Shown: positions 11,118 to 22,440 of the stretch, piece by piece
How the letters are laid out: each line of letters starts with the position of its first letter
Position numbering within the stretch: position 1 is the first letter of the stretch
DNA from: Stictocephala bisonia
Taxonomy: Eukaryota; Arthropoda; Insecta; Hemiptera; Membracidae
Direction: 5' to 3'
DNA: 64,000 nucleotides
Assembly (NCBI GenBank): GCA_035578905.1
Contig: JAQJVL010002583.1
Span: 26,937-90,936, forward strand
The notes under the pieces: generated by a model
What the model was told of the DNA's origin: nothing
The model's database searches: none
The model's input: the letters and a program-made list of their open reading frames with translations, nothing else
Position numbers and translations under genes: made by a program

Positions 11118-12797
11118 TCAACTTTGAATTCAAAACAATTTCCATTGATCACGTCATAAATGCAGCTAAGAGGTTGAGTAGGTTAGACAGCAATGATATA
11201 TATAATATGTCAAACAACCTTTTAAAAACTATTATAATTAGTATTGCTGAACCATTAACAAATTGTATCAGGGAGGGATATTATCCAAATCAATTGAAAA
11301 TATCACAAGTTTGTCCTGTCTATAAAAAGGGTTCTAAATACAAACCCGAAAATTATCGACCTATATCAGTAATTCCAATTATATATAAATTGTTTGAAAT
11401 GTTGGTATTTGATCAGATTAGTTCCTTCTTTGAAGAAAATAATATTCTAAGCAACTCACAATTCGGTTTTCGGAGCGGTAAATCTACGTCACACGCAATG
11501 GGATAAATGTTTTGCTCAGATCACATTTTGCGATCTGAACAAAGCTTTTGACTGTGTCAACCACTCTGATCTTATATCTAAATTACAGTATTATGGCATT
11601 AATGGCAGCTCTAAATTTGTTTCAATCTTATTTAAATAATAGAAAAAAAAAGTTCTTATTAATGGTCTGTGGTCACAAGAAGCTACGATATCGTTTGGAG
11701 TACCACAAGGCTCAGTGCTTGGGCCTTTTTTATTCTTAATCTCTATAAACGACCTTCCATCATCTGTTCCGACACCCACTGTTCTATACGCGGACGATAC
11801 AACTATTTAAAATATTAATAAAGACTTCAATGATGTTAAATTGTTAGCTAAGAGTACACTGACAACTGTTCATGATTGGTTTAATTCCAATGGGTTCCTT
11901 TTAAATCAGGAAAAAACACAAAATGTGTTATTTAGTACCAAAAATACGGATGAGGATGATTCGTCAGATTTCTCATATTCCAATAGTGTGAAATTTCTTG
12001 GAATTTTGCTGGATAGGCACCTGACCTGGGATTGTCACGTAGAATATTTGAGTCGTAGGCTCTCGAGGGTAATTTTTCTATTGAAGCGTCTACAATCCTG
12101 CGTTGATTCTAACTATGTTAAAATTGTCTATTTTTCTTATTTCCAGTCAATTATTGAAAGAAGGTATGGAAATCCGAATTTGTATTATCCGGACCAAAAA
12201 GAATTTCGGAAATCCTTATCTTACAAAAAAAGTTTTAAGAATAATTAACAAATCCCATAACACAGATCATTGTAAGCCAATCTTCATTAAACTGCAATTA
12301 CAGACAATTAATAATCTATATATATTTGGTATAATTAACTATGTTTTTAATAATAAAGATATACTACATCTTAATAATACAGTGCATAATTATAATACAA
12401 GGCAAAAAAGTCAAGCAATTATTGGTTTTAATAGATTGAGTAAATCTATTAATAGTCACTCGGTTATTTGTTTGAGGATATATAATTCTCTCATACCTAT
12501 AATTGAAAAGTATACAGAGAAAACATTTTTAACAAAGCTTTATACCTGGCTGTTGAATAATCCTTTTTATTCTATTGATAAGTTTTTCAACTTGAAAAAC
12601 ATTGACTTTTAACATTAATAATATATCTGTGTTTTAACAATTATGTTCTGTAGAGTTTACATTGACATTTTTGATTCTATTTGTGTATAGAAATAAGAAA
12701 TTATTGATTTATTTTTAGACTTAGCATGTATGCTGTACTATGACTTTGTCGTTACTGTAATATGTAACATGGCAATAAACGATTGATTGATTGATTG
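11118..12797 (+). pseudogene. 5'-truncated copy of the macrodomain LINE family
   Basis: The same LINE family as the copy at 33.9-37.7 kb, over 95 % identical by eye. Homology begins at TTTGAATTCAAAACAATT just upstream of the RT fingers and ends in GATTGATTGATTGA. The RT is broken in several ways. A small deletion lies near 11,268. About 45 bp are missing after 11,500 (the segment between 'SHAM' and the 'CFAQITF' box). The YADD box at about 11,790 is followed by TTTAAA, which makes a stop. The stretch near 12,160-12,210 is rearranged relative to the other copy. From 12,248 onward the sequence also forms the left outer edge of the large inverted duplication. Confidence 0.88.
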
Positions 12798-13545
12798 ACA
12801 TTATAACTACATAACGTCCTCTAAAATGTCCTTAGAATAAGTCTACTCTACCTCTTAACATTACTAATATGTTTATGGTCTAAAATATTATTTGGTACTG
12901 GTTCATGATTGAAATAATTATACTTCCACCGTCGAACGTGTACATTTTTGCACCCCAACTTTCAGTTGTACACCTCCAGTAGTCTTCGTCAGTTGTAATT
13001 ATTTTCTTAACAAATATTATGTATTTGTAACCATTAAAAACTACTAAAGGTTTTTTCCCATCTCACTAACAATTTTTTCCATAGCAATTAAAACAAAATT
13101 ACATTTACCAAAAATTAAGTAACACAATAAAAAAAAGAAATAAAAACACTTGCAACACCTAATAAATACTTCACTTCACATTAACAAAACAGCACACATC
13201 ACAATTAAAAATAACCTATCACTAATGGATGAGAGAGTAAACTAACAATCCATAGGGGATGTGGAAGGGGTGAGGTTCAACGGAATTCCAAAATAAACTG
13301 ACTTAGATGACATCCCAAGAAGGTTTGAGATGTTCGTATGGGCATAACAGGAAATAAGGGCACTGAAATCTGATGATATTCGTGGTAAGTGAATGTTGAC
13401 ATATTTCAGAAAAATTGTACACTTATTGACAGTTCTACAGGTTGAAGGTTACTTTGGAGATAATTAAAATATAAACTGTTAATGTTATTCTTTCAAGTAT
13501 ATTTTTAATGTTATGTTCATTGTATACTATATATATATATATATA
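12798..13545. other. Flank between LINE and Penelope element, duplicated inverted
   Basis: Non-coding sequence with an inverted copy at about 21,691-22,440, ending in a (TA)n tract of about ten units that abuts the Penelope element. No gene recognised. It shows that the duplication includes DNA outside the transposon. Confidence 0.7.
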
Positions 13546-16224
13546 TAAAGTAATATAAAGTTTAAATTAGGGCTACTTACGTATTTTAGGATGTAATAAA
13601 ATTAAACTGAGTACCCTTATATTTATTTTTATTAAAAATTCATCATACAACATGTTTCGACTTTCTGGTCATTTTCTAGTATAAATTAAATAAGTTGAGT
13701 ATATAATAATTTTTAAAATAAAATTGTAAAACATGTGGTTTTTGTAAATATTGATGAATGTGGATAAGTTGGTGATATTTTTAGTTATAATTTTTAATGT
13801 ATCGAATCTTATCAAAAATAGGGTTTGTATAATTGATTTGTGTGTTCAACATGTTCAGTGGATTATCTTGTTGTGCCAAATATATATGTAATTCTTCTGT
13901 TGCATTCATTTTCTTGCCCTTTTTCATAAAATTTAATATTTCCATGTTTTCTTCTATTTTTGTGTACGTGTGGTTTGTAGAGAGCAAGTGTTCTGCGAAT
14001 GTGGATTTCATTGTAGTTGTGTTATAGCTTCTGAGAGCTTGTATATGTTCTTGAAAGCGTGTTTTGAATGGTCTTCCAGTTTGTCCAATGTAGAATTTAT
14101 CACAGTCTGTACAATTAATTTTGTAAATACCTGATTTGCTGTAAATGTTGTCATTATTATGCTCTTTTTGAGATTTTTTATCTAAAATGTTGAATGTGTT
14201 GTTGCGTGTGGTGAAACTTAGTTTGTAATTTGTATTTTGAAAGGTTTTTCGAATAGCTTTGTTTAGGCTTGTGTTATATGGTACGTTTATAAATTTGATC
14301 TTCTTTGGGTCTTGATTTGTTGAGTTGTTATTTCTTTTCTTCTTTTTGTTTCTTATTATTTTTTCAATCATGTTTGGTTTGTATCCGTTTTTTATTGCCA
14401 AATATTTTATTATATTTTTTTCTTCAGTGAAGTGTTTCTCGTTCATTGGTATGTTTATTAGACGATTTATCATAGAATGGAAAGTTGATAATTTGTGTTG
14501 CCAGGGATGATTGGATGTAGATGGTATTATAAGGTCGGTTTGTGTGGGTTTTCTGTAGATTTTGAATGAATGTTTATTGTTGATTTTGGTAATTGTTAGA
14601 TCTAAATAATTGATTACATCAGTTTGGGCTTCTTTAGTGAATTGTATTTGGGGGAACATAGAATTTAAATAAGATAAAAAATCATTACTTTCTTCCAAGT
14701 TTCCATCAAATAAACAAATAATGTCATCTACATATCGGTACCAGTATATAATTTTGTTTCTGAACGGGTTGGATGGGTGCATTATTTTCTTTTCTTCCAG
14801 ATTGTGTATAAATATATTCGAGAGAAGACCTGACAATGGGGAACCCATTGCTAGACCATTTTCCTGTTTGTCGTAAGTTGTATTAAATTGGAAATAATTT
14901 TGATCTGTACAAATTTTTGTTAATGTTGTGATGTCTTTTATTTCTTGGTTGTTCAATGAGAAATTTTTCTTCAAATCATTTTCTAGAATTTGTAATGCTT
15001 CTTGAGGGGGTATGTTTGAATACATGTCTTTTATGTCAAATGAAAGAAATAAACTGTTTTTAGGTATGTGAATGTTATCAATCTTGTTGACGAGATCTAT
15101 TGTATTTCTTATGTTATAATTTGTATTCCAAACAATGTTATTTTGTATAGTTTTGTTCAGATATTTACATAATTTGTATGTTGGTGCGTTTCGAAAATTA
15201 ACTATAGGTCTGATTGGTATGTTGAGTTTATGTGTTTTTGGGTATCCTTTCATTTGTGGGGCTTTTGGGTTAATCATTTTAAGGTTGTTTTGTTCTGCTT
15301 TTGATAGAGTTTTACAGCGTGTTATTGTATCATTTGTTCTCTTCAAATAGTCTTGTGTTGGATTTTTGTTTAATTTAATGAATTCGTTGTCATTGATAAA
15401 GTCCATAACTTTTTTATCATAATCTTCTTTCTTAATCATGACAACTGTGTTTCCTTTGTCTGCTTTTGTTATAATAGCATTGTTTGTTTTTAATTTATTT
15501 GAGATAGATTCTATCAATTTCATTTCTTGTTTTGATGTTTTTTGTATTAGTGATTTGGTTGGATTTAAATTTGTTTTGTTCAGTTCATGAATAAAATTGT
15601 GTTGTAGTGGTTCTTGATCTGTATTGTCTGTGTTTTTTATTGCAATATGTAAATTTAAAAGTTCGTCTTGGATTGTATTTTTCTTGAAATCAAGATTAAT
15701 ATTGTGTTTTAAACGATTGTCCTAAAATATGGTTTTCTTCTTCTGTGAGTTTAATTTCTGTTAGATTGTGCACTCTAGGGTAAAATGTATGAGTAATTGT
15801 TGTATTGTTTTTGTAGTGCTTGTGACTTTGGGTTTTAATTAGGTTTTGTATTTTATTGTTATGTCTTTCTTTCTTCTTTTCTATCATAGGTGATATCCAA
15901 TCTTCAATGTATTGTTGTATTTCTTCTATTGTTTCTTGATGAAAATGTGAAGTAATTTGAATGTAGATATCTCTTTTTAAATGATTAATTTTATTGAGTT
16001 TTGAATATAAATAGTTTATTTCTTCTTTAATCCAAATTTTTTTAGCAGTTTCAATTGTTTTTTGAGCTGCTATTGATTTAGAGTTTGTCCAAATGTTAAC
16101 AAAATTGGGTGTTATGTTGGTAGATAAACATTTTTTGTTAAATTTTATGTCTTCTTGAATAGTAAGGCATTTGAAGGTTAGGAATTTGTATTTATGAATT
16201 AACTTTTGGTTGTTAGCCATTATT
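13546..16224 (-). mobile_element. Penelope-like element, full-length, one frame break
   Basis: Complete minus-strand copy of the 2.7-kb Penelope-like element, near-identical to 19,011-21,690. The coding frame (start at 16,220) runs 168 codons. It then shifts because of one extra base in the TTTAAAC run near 15,711. After the shift it resumes and is open to 13,781, where the protein contains the RT and GIY-YIG domains (a 580-residue open frame from an internal Met at 15,523). The damage is a single-base homopolymer change. The element therefore either became defective very recently or is intact with a consensus error. The 3' end abuts a TA microsatellite. Confidence 0.93.
13651..13680 (-). ncRNA. 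Hammerhead-ribozyme-like motif in Penelope 3' region
   Basis: On the minus strand: CUAGAAA, then a short GAC/GUC stem with a CAGAAA loop, then GAAAC. The order (core, stem II, GAAAC) is that of the hammerhead ribozymes reported in Penelope-like pseudo-LTRs. The expected CUGANGA core is altered to CUAGAAA here, so activity is doubtful. Identical copies are at 16,331-16,360 (minus), about 18,874-18,903 and 21,554-21,583 (plus). Confidence 0.4.
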
Positions 16225-17294
16225 ATAAAGTAATATAAAGTTTAAATTAGGGCTACTTACGTATTTTAGGATGTAATAAAATTAAACTGAGTACCCTTAT
16301 ATTTATTTTTATTAAAAATTCATCATACAACATGTTTCGACTTTCTGGTCATTTTCTAGTATAAATTAAATAAGTTGAGTATATAATAATTTTTAAAATA
16401 AAATTGTAAAACATGTGGTTTTTGTAAATATTGATGAATGTGGATAAGTTGGTGATATTTTTAGTTATAATTTTTAATGTATCGAATCTTATCAAAAATA
16501 GGGTTTGTATAATTGATTTGTGTGTTCAACATGTTCAGTGGATTATCTTGTTGTGCCAAATATATATGTAATTCTTCTGTTGCATTCATTTTCTTGCCCT
16601 TTTTCATAAAATTTAATATTTCCATGTTTTCTTCTATTTTTGTGTACGTGTGGTTTGTAGAGAGCAAGTGTTCTGCGAATGTGGATTTCATTGTAGTTGT
16701 GTTATAGCTTCTGAGAGCTTGTATATGTTCTTGAAAGCGTGTTTTGAATGGTCTTCCAGTTTGTCCAATGTAGAATTTATCACAGTCTGTACAATTAATT
16801 TTGTAAATACCTGATTTGCTGTAAATGTTGTCATTATTATGCTCTTTTTGAGATTTTTTATCTAAAATGTTGAATGTGTTGTTGCGTGTGGTGAAACTTA
16901 GTTTGTAATTTGTATTTTGAAAGGTTTTTCGAATAGCTTTGTTTAGGCTTGTGTTATATGGTACGTTTATAAATTTGATCTTCTTTGGGTCTTGATTTGT
17001 TGAGTTGTTATTTCTTTTCTTCTTTTTGTTTCTTATTATTTTTTCAATCATGTTTGGTTTGTATCCGTTTTTTATTGCCAAATATTTTATTATATTTTTT
17101 TCTTCAGTGAAGTGTTTCTCGTTCATTGGTATGTTTATTAGACGATTTATCATAGAATGGAAAGTTGATAATTTGTGTTGCCAGGGATGATTGGATGTAG
17201 ATGGTATTATAATGTCGGTTTGTGTGGGTTTTCTGTAGATTTTGAATGAATGTTTATTGTTGATTTTGGTAATTGTTAGATCTAAATAATTGAT
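16225..17294 (-). mobile_element. 5'-truncated tandem Penelope-like copy (pseudo-LTR, left)
   Basis: A second minus-strand copy directly abutting the 5' end of the full element. It retains the 3' untranslated region and the C-terminal 230 or more codons, including the complete GIY-YIG domain (open frame 16,461-17,153). It ends abruptly at 17,294 within the region just downstream of RT motif D. A full element preceded by a truncated direct copy is the standard pseudo-LTR arrangement of Penelope-like elements. One G/T difference near 17,212 separates it from the other three copies. Confidence 0.9.
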
Positions 17295-17402
17295 ACAATT
17301 ATTTAGATAAATAACTTATTTATTTATAAATTATTTAATTTATATAAATTATTTATAAATTATTATTTATAAATAATTTATTTATTAATAACAATATTAA
17401 AT
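17295..17402. other. AT-rich filler with perfect hairpin at the palindrome centre
   Basis: 108 bp of almost pure A/T between the truncated ends of the two inner Penelope copies. It contains a perfect 16-bp inverted repeat (17,344-17,359 with 17,366-17,381) around a 6-base loop TTATTA. It matches nothing in the full-length element, so it looks like junction filler. Confidence 0.8.
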
Positions 17403-19010
17403 AACTATACAAAATAACATTGTTTGGAATACAAATTATAACATAAGAAATACAATAGATCTCGTCAACAAGATTGATAACATTCACATACCTAAAAACA
17501 GTTTATTTCTTTCATTTGACATAAAAGACATGTATTCAAACATACCCCCTCAAGAAGCATTACAAATTCTAGAAAATGATTTGAAGAAAAATTTCTCATT
17601 GAACAACCAAGAAATAAAAGACATCACAACATTAACAAAAATTTGTACAGATCAAAATTATTTCCAATTTAATACAACTTACTACAAACAGGAAAATGGT
17701 CTAGCAATGGGTTCCCCATTGTCAGGTCTTCTCTCGAATATATTTATACACAATCTGGAAGAAAAGAAAATAATGCACCCATCCAACCCGTTCAGAAACA
17801 AAATTATATACTGGTACCGATATGTAGATGACATTATTTGTTTATTTGATGGAAACTTGGAAGAAAGTAATGATTTTTTATCTTATTTAAATTCTATGTT
17901 CCCCCAAATACAATTCACTAAAGAAGCCCAAACTGATGTAATCAATTATTTAGATCTAACAATTACCAAAATCAACAATAAACATTCATTCAAAATCTAC
18001 AGAAAACCCACACAAACCGACCTTATAATACCATCTACATCCAATCATCCCTGGCAACACAAATTATCAACTTTCCATTCTATGATAAATCGTCTAATAA
18101 ACATACCAATGAACGAGAAACACTTCACTGAAGAAAAAAATATAATAAAATATTTGGCAATAAAAAACGGATACAAACCAAACATGATTGAAAAAATAAT
18201 AAGAAACAAAAAGAAGAAAAGAAATAACAACTCAACAAATCAAGACCCAAAGAAGATCAAATTTATAAACGTACCATATAACACAAGCCTAAACAAAGCT
18301 ATTCGAAAAACCTTTCAAAATACAAATTACAAACTAAGTTTCACCACACGCAACAACACATTCAACATTTTAGATAAAAAATCTCAAAAAGAGCATAATA
18401 ATGACAACATTTACAGCAAATCAGGTATTTACAAAATTAATTGTACAGACTGTGATAAATTCTACATTGGACAAACTGGAAGACCATTCAAAACACGCTT
18501 TCAAGAACATATACAAGCTCTCAGAAGCTATAACACAACTACAATGAAATCCACATTCGCAGAACACTTGCTCTCTACAAACCACACGTACACAAAAATA
18601 GAAGAAAACATGGAAATATTAAATTTTATGAAAAAGGGCAAGAAAATGAATGCAACAGAAGAATTACATATATATTTGGCACAACAAGATAATCCACTGA
18701 ACATGTTGAACACACAAATCAATTATACAAACCCTATTTTTGATAAGATTCGATACATTAAAAATTATAACTAAAAATATCACCAACTTATCCACATTCA
18801 TCAATATTTACAAAAACCACATGTTTTACAATTTTATTTTAAAAATTATTATATACTCAACTTATTTAATTTATACTAGAAAATGACCAGAAAGTCGAAA
18901 CATGTTGTATGATGAATTTTTAATAAAAATAAATATAAGGGTACTCAGTTTAATTTTATTACATCCTAAAATACGTAAGTAGCCCTAATTTAAACTTTAT
19001 ATTACTTTAT
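17403..19010 (+). mobile_element. 5'-truncated tandem Penelope-like copy (pseudo-LTR, right)
   Basis: Plus-strand copy truncated at the 5' side within the RT region just upstream of motif A. Its open frame (17,530-18,774, first Met in the DMYSNIP box) carries RT motifs A to D and the entire GIY-YIG endonuclease. It differs from the full copy by Asp to Tyr (TAC for GAC near 17,690), just before the NGLAMGSPLSG box. Its 3' end at about 19,010 joins the next copy only four bases before that copy's ATG. It is about 540 bp longer than its left-hand counterpart, and this difference forms most of the spacer between the palindrome arms. Confidence 0.92.
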
Positions 19011-21690
19011 AATAATGGCTAACAACCAAAAGTTAATTCATAAATACAAATTCCTAACCTTCAAATGCCTTACTATTCAAGAAGACATAAAATTTAACAA
19101 AAAATGTTTATCTACCAACATAACACCCAATTTTGTTAACATTTGGACAAACTCTAAATCAATAGCAGCTCAAAAAACAATTGAAACTGCTAAAAAAATT
19201 TGGATTAAAGAAGAAATAAACTATTTATATTCAAAACTCAATAAAATTAATCATTTAAAAAGAGATATCTACATTCAAATTACTTCACATTTTCATCAAG
19301 AAACAATAGAAGAAATACAACAATACATTGAAGATTGGATATCACCTATGATAGAAAAGAAGAAAGAAAGACATAACAATAAAATACAAAACCTAATTAA
19401 AACCCAAAGTCACAAGCACTACAAAAACAATACAACAATTACTCATACATTTTACCCTAGAGTGCACAATCTAACAGAAATTAAACTCACAGAAGAAGAA
19501 AACCATATTTTAGGACAATCGTTAAAACACAATATTAATCTTGATTTCAAGAAAAATACAATCCAAGACGAACTTTTAAATTTACATATTGCAATAAAAA
19601 ACACAGACAATACAGATCAAGAACCACTACAACACAATTTTATTCATGAACTGAACAAAACAAATTTAAATCCAACCAAATCACTAATACAAAAAACATC
19701 AAAACAAGAAATGAAATTGATAGAATCTATCTCAAATAAATTAAAAACAAACAATGCTATTATAACAAAAGCAGACAAAGGAAACACAGTTGTCATGATT
19801 AAGAAAGAAGATTATGATAAAAAAGTTATGGACTTTATCAATGACAACGAATTCATTAAATTAAACAAAAATCCAACACAAGACTATTTGAAGAGAACAA
19901 ATGATACAATAACACGCTGTAAAACTCTATCAAAAGCAGAACAAAACAACCTTAAAATGATTAACCCAAAAGCCCCACAAATGAAAGGATACCCAAAAAC
20001 ACATAAACTCAACATACCAATCAGACCTATAGTTAATTTTCGAAACGCACCAACATACAAATTATGTAAATATCTGAACAAAACTATACAAAATAACATT
20101 GTTTGGAATACAAATTATAACATAAGAAATACAATAGATCTCGTCAACAAGATTGATAACATTCACATACCTAAAAACAGTTTATTTCTTTCATTTGACA
20201 TAAAAGACATGTATTCAAACATACCCCCTCAAGAAGCATTACAAATTCTAGAAAATGATTTGAAGAAAAATTTCTCATTGAACAACCAAGAAATAAAAGA
20301 CATCACAACATTAACAAAAATTTGTACAGATCAAAATTATTTCCAATTTAATACAACTTACGACAAACAGGAAAATGGTCTAGCAATGGGTTCCCCATTG
20401 TCAGGTCTTCTCTCGAATATATTTATACACAATCTGGAAGAAAAGAAAATAATGCACCCATCCAACCCGTTCAGAAACAAAATTATATACTGGTACCGAT
20501 ATGTAGATGACATTATTTGTTTATTTGATGGAAACTTGGAAGAAAGTAATGATTTTTTATCTTATTTAAATTCTATGTTCCCCCAAATACAATTCACTAA
20601 AGAAGCCCAAACTGATGTAATCAATTATTTAGATCTAACAATTACCAAAATCAACAATAAACATTCATTCAAAATCTACAGAAAACCCACACAAACCGAC
20701 CTTATAATACCATCTACATCCAATCATCCCTGGCAACACAAATTATCAACTTTCCATTCTATGATAAATCGTCTAATAAACATACCAATGAACGAGAAAC
20801 ACTTCACTGAAGAAAAAAATATAATAAAATATTTGGCAATAAAAAACGGATACAAACCAAACATGATTGAAAAAATAATAAGAAACAAAAAGAAGAAAAG
20901 AAATAACAACTCAACAAATCAAGACCCAAAGAAGATCAAATTTATAAACGTACCATATAACACAAGCCTAAACAAAGCTATTCGAAAAACCTTTCAAAAT
21001 ACAAATTACAAACTAAGTTTCACCACACGCAACAACACATTCAACATTTTAGATAAAAAATCTCAAAAAGAGCATAATAATGACAACATTTACAGCAAAT
21101 CAGGTATTTACAAAATTAATTGTACAGACTGTGATAAATTCTACATTGGACAAACTGGAAGACCATTCAAAACACGCTTTCAAGAACATATACAAGCTCT
21201 CAGAAGCTATAACACAACTACAATGAAATCCACATTCGCAGAACACTTGCTCTCTACAAACCACACGTACACAAAAATAGAAGAAAACATGGAAATATTA
21301 AATTTTATGAAAAAGGGCAAGAAAATGAATGCAACAGAAGAATTACATATATATTTGGCACAACAAGATAATCCACTGAACATGTTGAACACACAAATCA
21401 ATTATACAAACCCTATTTTTGATAAGATTCGATACATTAAAAATTATAACTAAAAATATCACCAACTTATCCACATTCATCAATATTTACAAAAACCACA
21501 TGTTTTACAATTTTATTTTAAAAATTATTATATACTCAACTTATTTAATTTATACTAGAAAATGACCAGAAAGTCGAAACATGTTGTATGATGAATTTTT
21601 AATAAAAATAAATATAAGGGTACTCAGTTTAATTTTATTACATCCTAAAATACGTAAGTAGCCCTAATTTAAACTTTATATTACTTTATA
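19011..21690 (+). mobile_element. Penelope-like retroelement, full-length with intact ORF
   Basis: About 2.68 kb. It begins four bases before the ATG at 19,015 and ends with ATTACTTTATA at about 21,690. The 5' leader is supplied by the 3' region of the truncated copy immediately upstream, giving the pseudo-LTR structure. The 3' untranslated part (about 235 bp) contains the hammerhead-like motif at 21,554-21,583 and an AATAAA at about 21,600. The right flank is a TA microsatellite. This is the only undamaged copy of four in the window. Confidence 0.93.
19015..21453 (+). CDS. Penelope-like reverse transcriptase / GIY-YIG endonuclease
   Basis: 812-residue single ORF. The Lys/Asn-rich N-terminal part (1-240) has helices of unknown role. 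From about 250 the RT domain runs in Penelope order: KGNTVVMI (256-263), PKAPQMKGYPKTHK and IPIRPIV (318-340), motif A FDIKDMYSNIP (394-404), motif B NGLAMGSPLSGLLSN (454-468), catalytic RYVDD (495-499) and motif D INYLDLTI (536-543). After a basic linker (KKKKRNNN near 625) comes a GIY-YIG nuclease: GIYKINC (698-704), FYIGQTGRPFKTRFQEH (709-725) and the C-x2-C (703, 706) plus His residues typical of EN-containing Penelope elements. The protein primes reverse transcription at a nicked target. Length and domain order are normal for the family, no introns are seen and codon use is very A-rich. Confidence 0.96.
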   Translation: MANNQKLIHKYKFLTFKCLTIQEDIKFNKKCLSTNITPNFVNIWTNSKSIAAQKTIETAKKIWIKEEINYLYSKLNKINHLKRDIYIQITSHFHQETIEEIQQYIEDWISPMIEKKKERHNNKIQNLIKTQSHKHYKNNTTITHTFYPRVHNLTEIKLTEEENHILGQSLKHNINLDFKKNTIQDELLNLHIAIKNTDNTDQEPLQHNFIHELNKTNLNPTKSLIQKTSKQEMKLIESISNKLKTNNAIITKADKGNTVVMIKKEDYDKKVMDFINDNEFIKLNKNPTQDYLKRTNDTITRCKTLSKAEQNNLKMINPKAPQMKGYPKTHKLNIPIRPIVNFRNAPTYKLCKYLNKTIQNNIVWNTNYNIRNTIDLVNKIDNIHIPKNSLFLSFDIKDMYSNIPPQEALQILENDLKKNFSLNNQEIKDITTLTKICTDQNYFQFNTTYDKQENGLAMGSPLSGLLSNIFIHNLEEKKIMHPSNPFRNKIIYWYRYVDDIICLFDGNLEESNDFLSYLNSMFPQIQFTKEAQTDVINYLDLTITKINNKHSFKIYRKPTQTDLIIPSTSNHPWQHKLSTFHSMINRLINIPMNEKHFTEEKNIIKYLAIKNGYKPNMIEKIIRNKKKKRNNNSTNQDPKKIKFINVPYNTSLNKAIRKTFQNTNYKLSFTTRNNTFNILDKKSQKEHNNDNIYSKSGIYKINCTDCDKFYIGQTGRPFKTRFQEHIQALRSYNTTTMKSTFAEHLLSTNHTYTKIEENMEILNFMKKGKKMNATEELHIYLAQQDNPLNMLNTQINYTNPIFDKIRYIKNYN

Positions 21691-22440
21691 TATATATATA
21701 TATATAGTATACAATGAACATAACATTAAAAATATACTTGAAAGAATAACATTAACAGTTTATATTTTAATTATCTCCAAAGTAACCTTCAACCTGTAGA
21801 ACTGTCAATAAGTGTACAATTTTTCTGAAATATGTCAACATTCACTTACCACGAATATCATCAGATTTCAGTGCCCTTATTTCCTGTTATGCCCATACGA
21901 ACATCTCAAACCTTCTTGGGATGTCATCTAAGTCAGTTTATTTTGGAATTCCGTTGAACCTCACCCCTTCCACATCCCCTATGGATTGTTAGTTTACTCT
22001 CTCATCCATTAGTGATAGGTTATTTTTAATTGTGATGTGTGCTGTTTTGTTAATGTGAAGTGAAGTATTTATTAGGTGTTGCAAGTGTTTTTATTTCTTT
22101 TTTTTATTGTGTTACTTAATTTTTGGTAAATGTAATTTTGTTTTAATTGCTATGGAAAAAATTGTTAGTGAGATGGGAAAAAACCTTTAGTAGTTTTTAA
22201 TGGTTACAAATACATAATATTTGTTAAGAAAATAATTACAACTGACGAAGACTACTGGAGGTGTACAACTGAAAGTTGGGGTGCAAAAATGTACACGTTC
22301 GACGGTGGAAGTATAATTATTTCAATCATGAACCAGTACCAAATAATATTTTAGACCATAAACATATTAGTAATGTTAAGAGGTAGAGTAGACTTATTCT
22401 AAGGACATTTTAGAGGACGTTATGTAGTTATAATGTCAAT
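21691..22440. other. Inverted copy of the 12.8-13.5 kb flank
   Basis: Non-coding; mirror copy of the sequence left of the palindrome's Penelope element, with the TA microsatellite at its inner edge and (AATC)n at its outer edge where the LINE 3' end begins. Confidence 0.85.

Larger units (their letters stand above)
12248..17294. repeat. Left arm of 10.7-kb inverted duplication
   Basis: This 5,047-bp arm is an inverted copy of 17,941-22,986 (5,046 bp). It holds, from outside in, the 3' end of a LINE, about 740 bp of non-repeat flank, a TA microsatellite, a full-length Penelope-like element on the minus strand and a 5'-truncated second copy. The one-base length difference equals one extra base near 15,711. 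By eye only about three substitutions separate the arms, for example C/T near 12,490 and G/T near 17,212. Confidence 0.93.

Noticed and set aside
13082..13210. Possible CRISPR-like or satellite array because of repeated short AT words
   Set aside because: No regular period and eukaryotic context; simple AT-rich sequence.
13833..14510. Plus-strand open frames opposite the Penelope ORF, repeated at 16,513-17,190 and mirrored at 18,045-18,722 and 20,724-21,401
   Set aside because: They are antisense shadows of the AT-rich Penelope ORF. Their hydrophobic composition comes from the complement of Lys/Asn codons.
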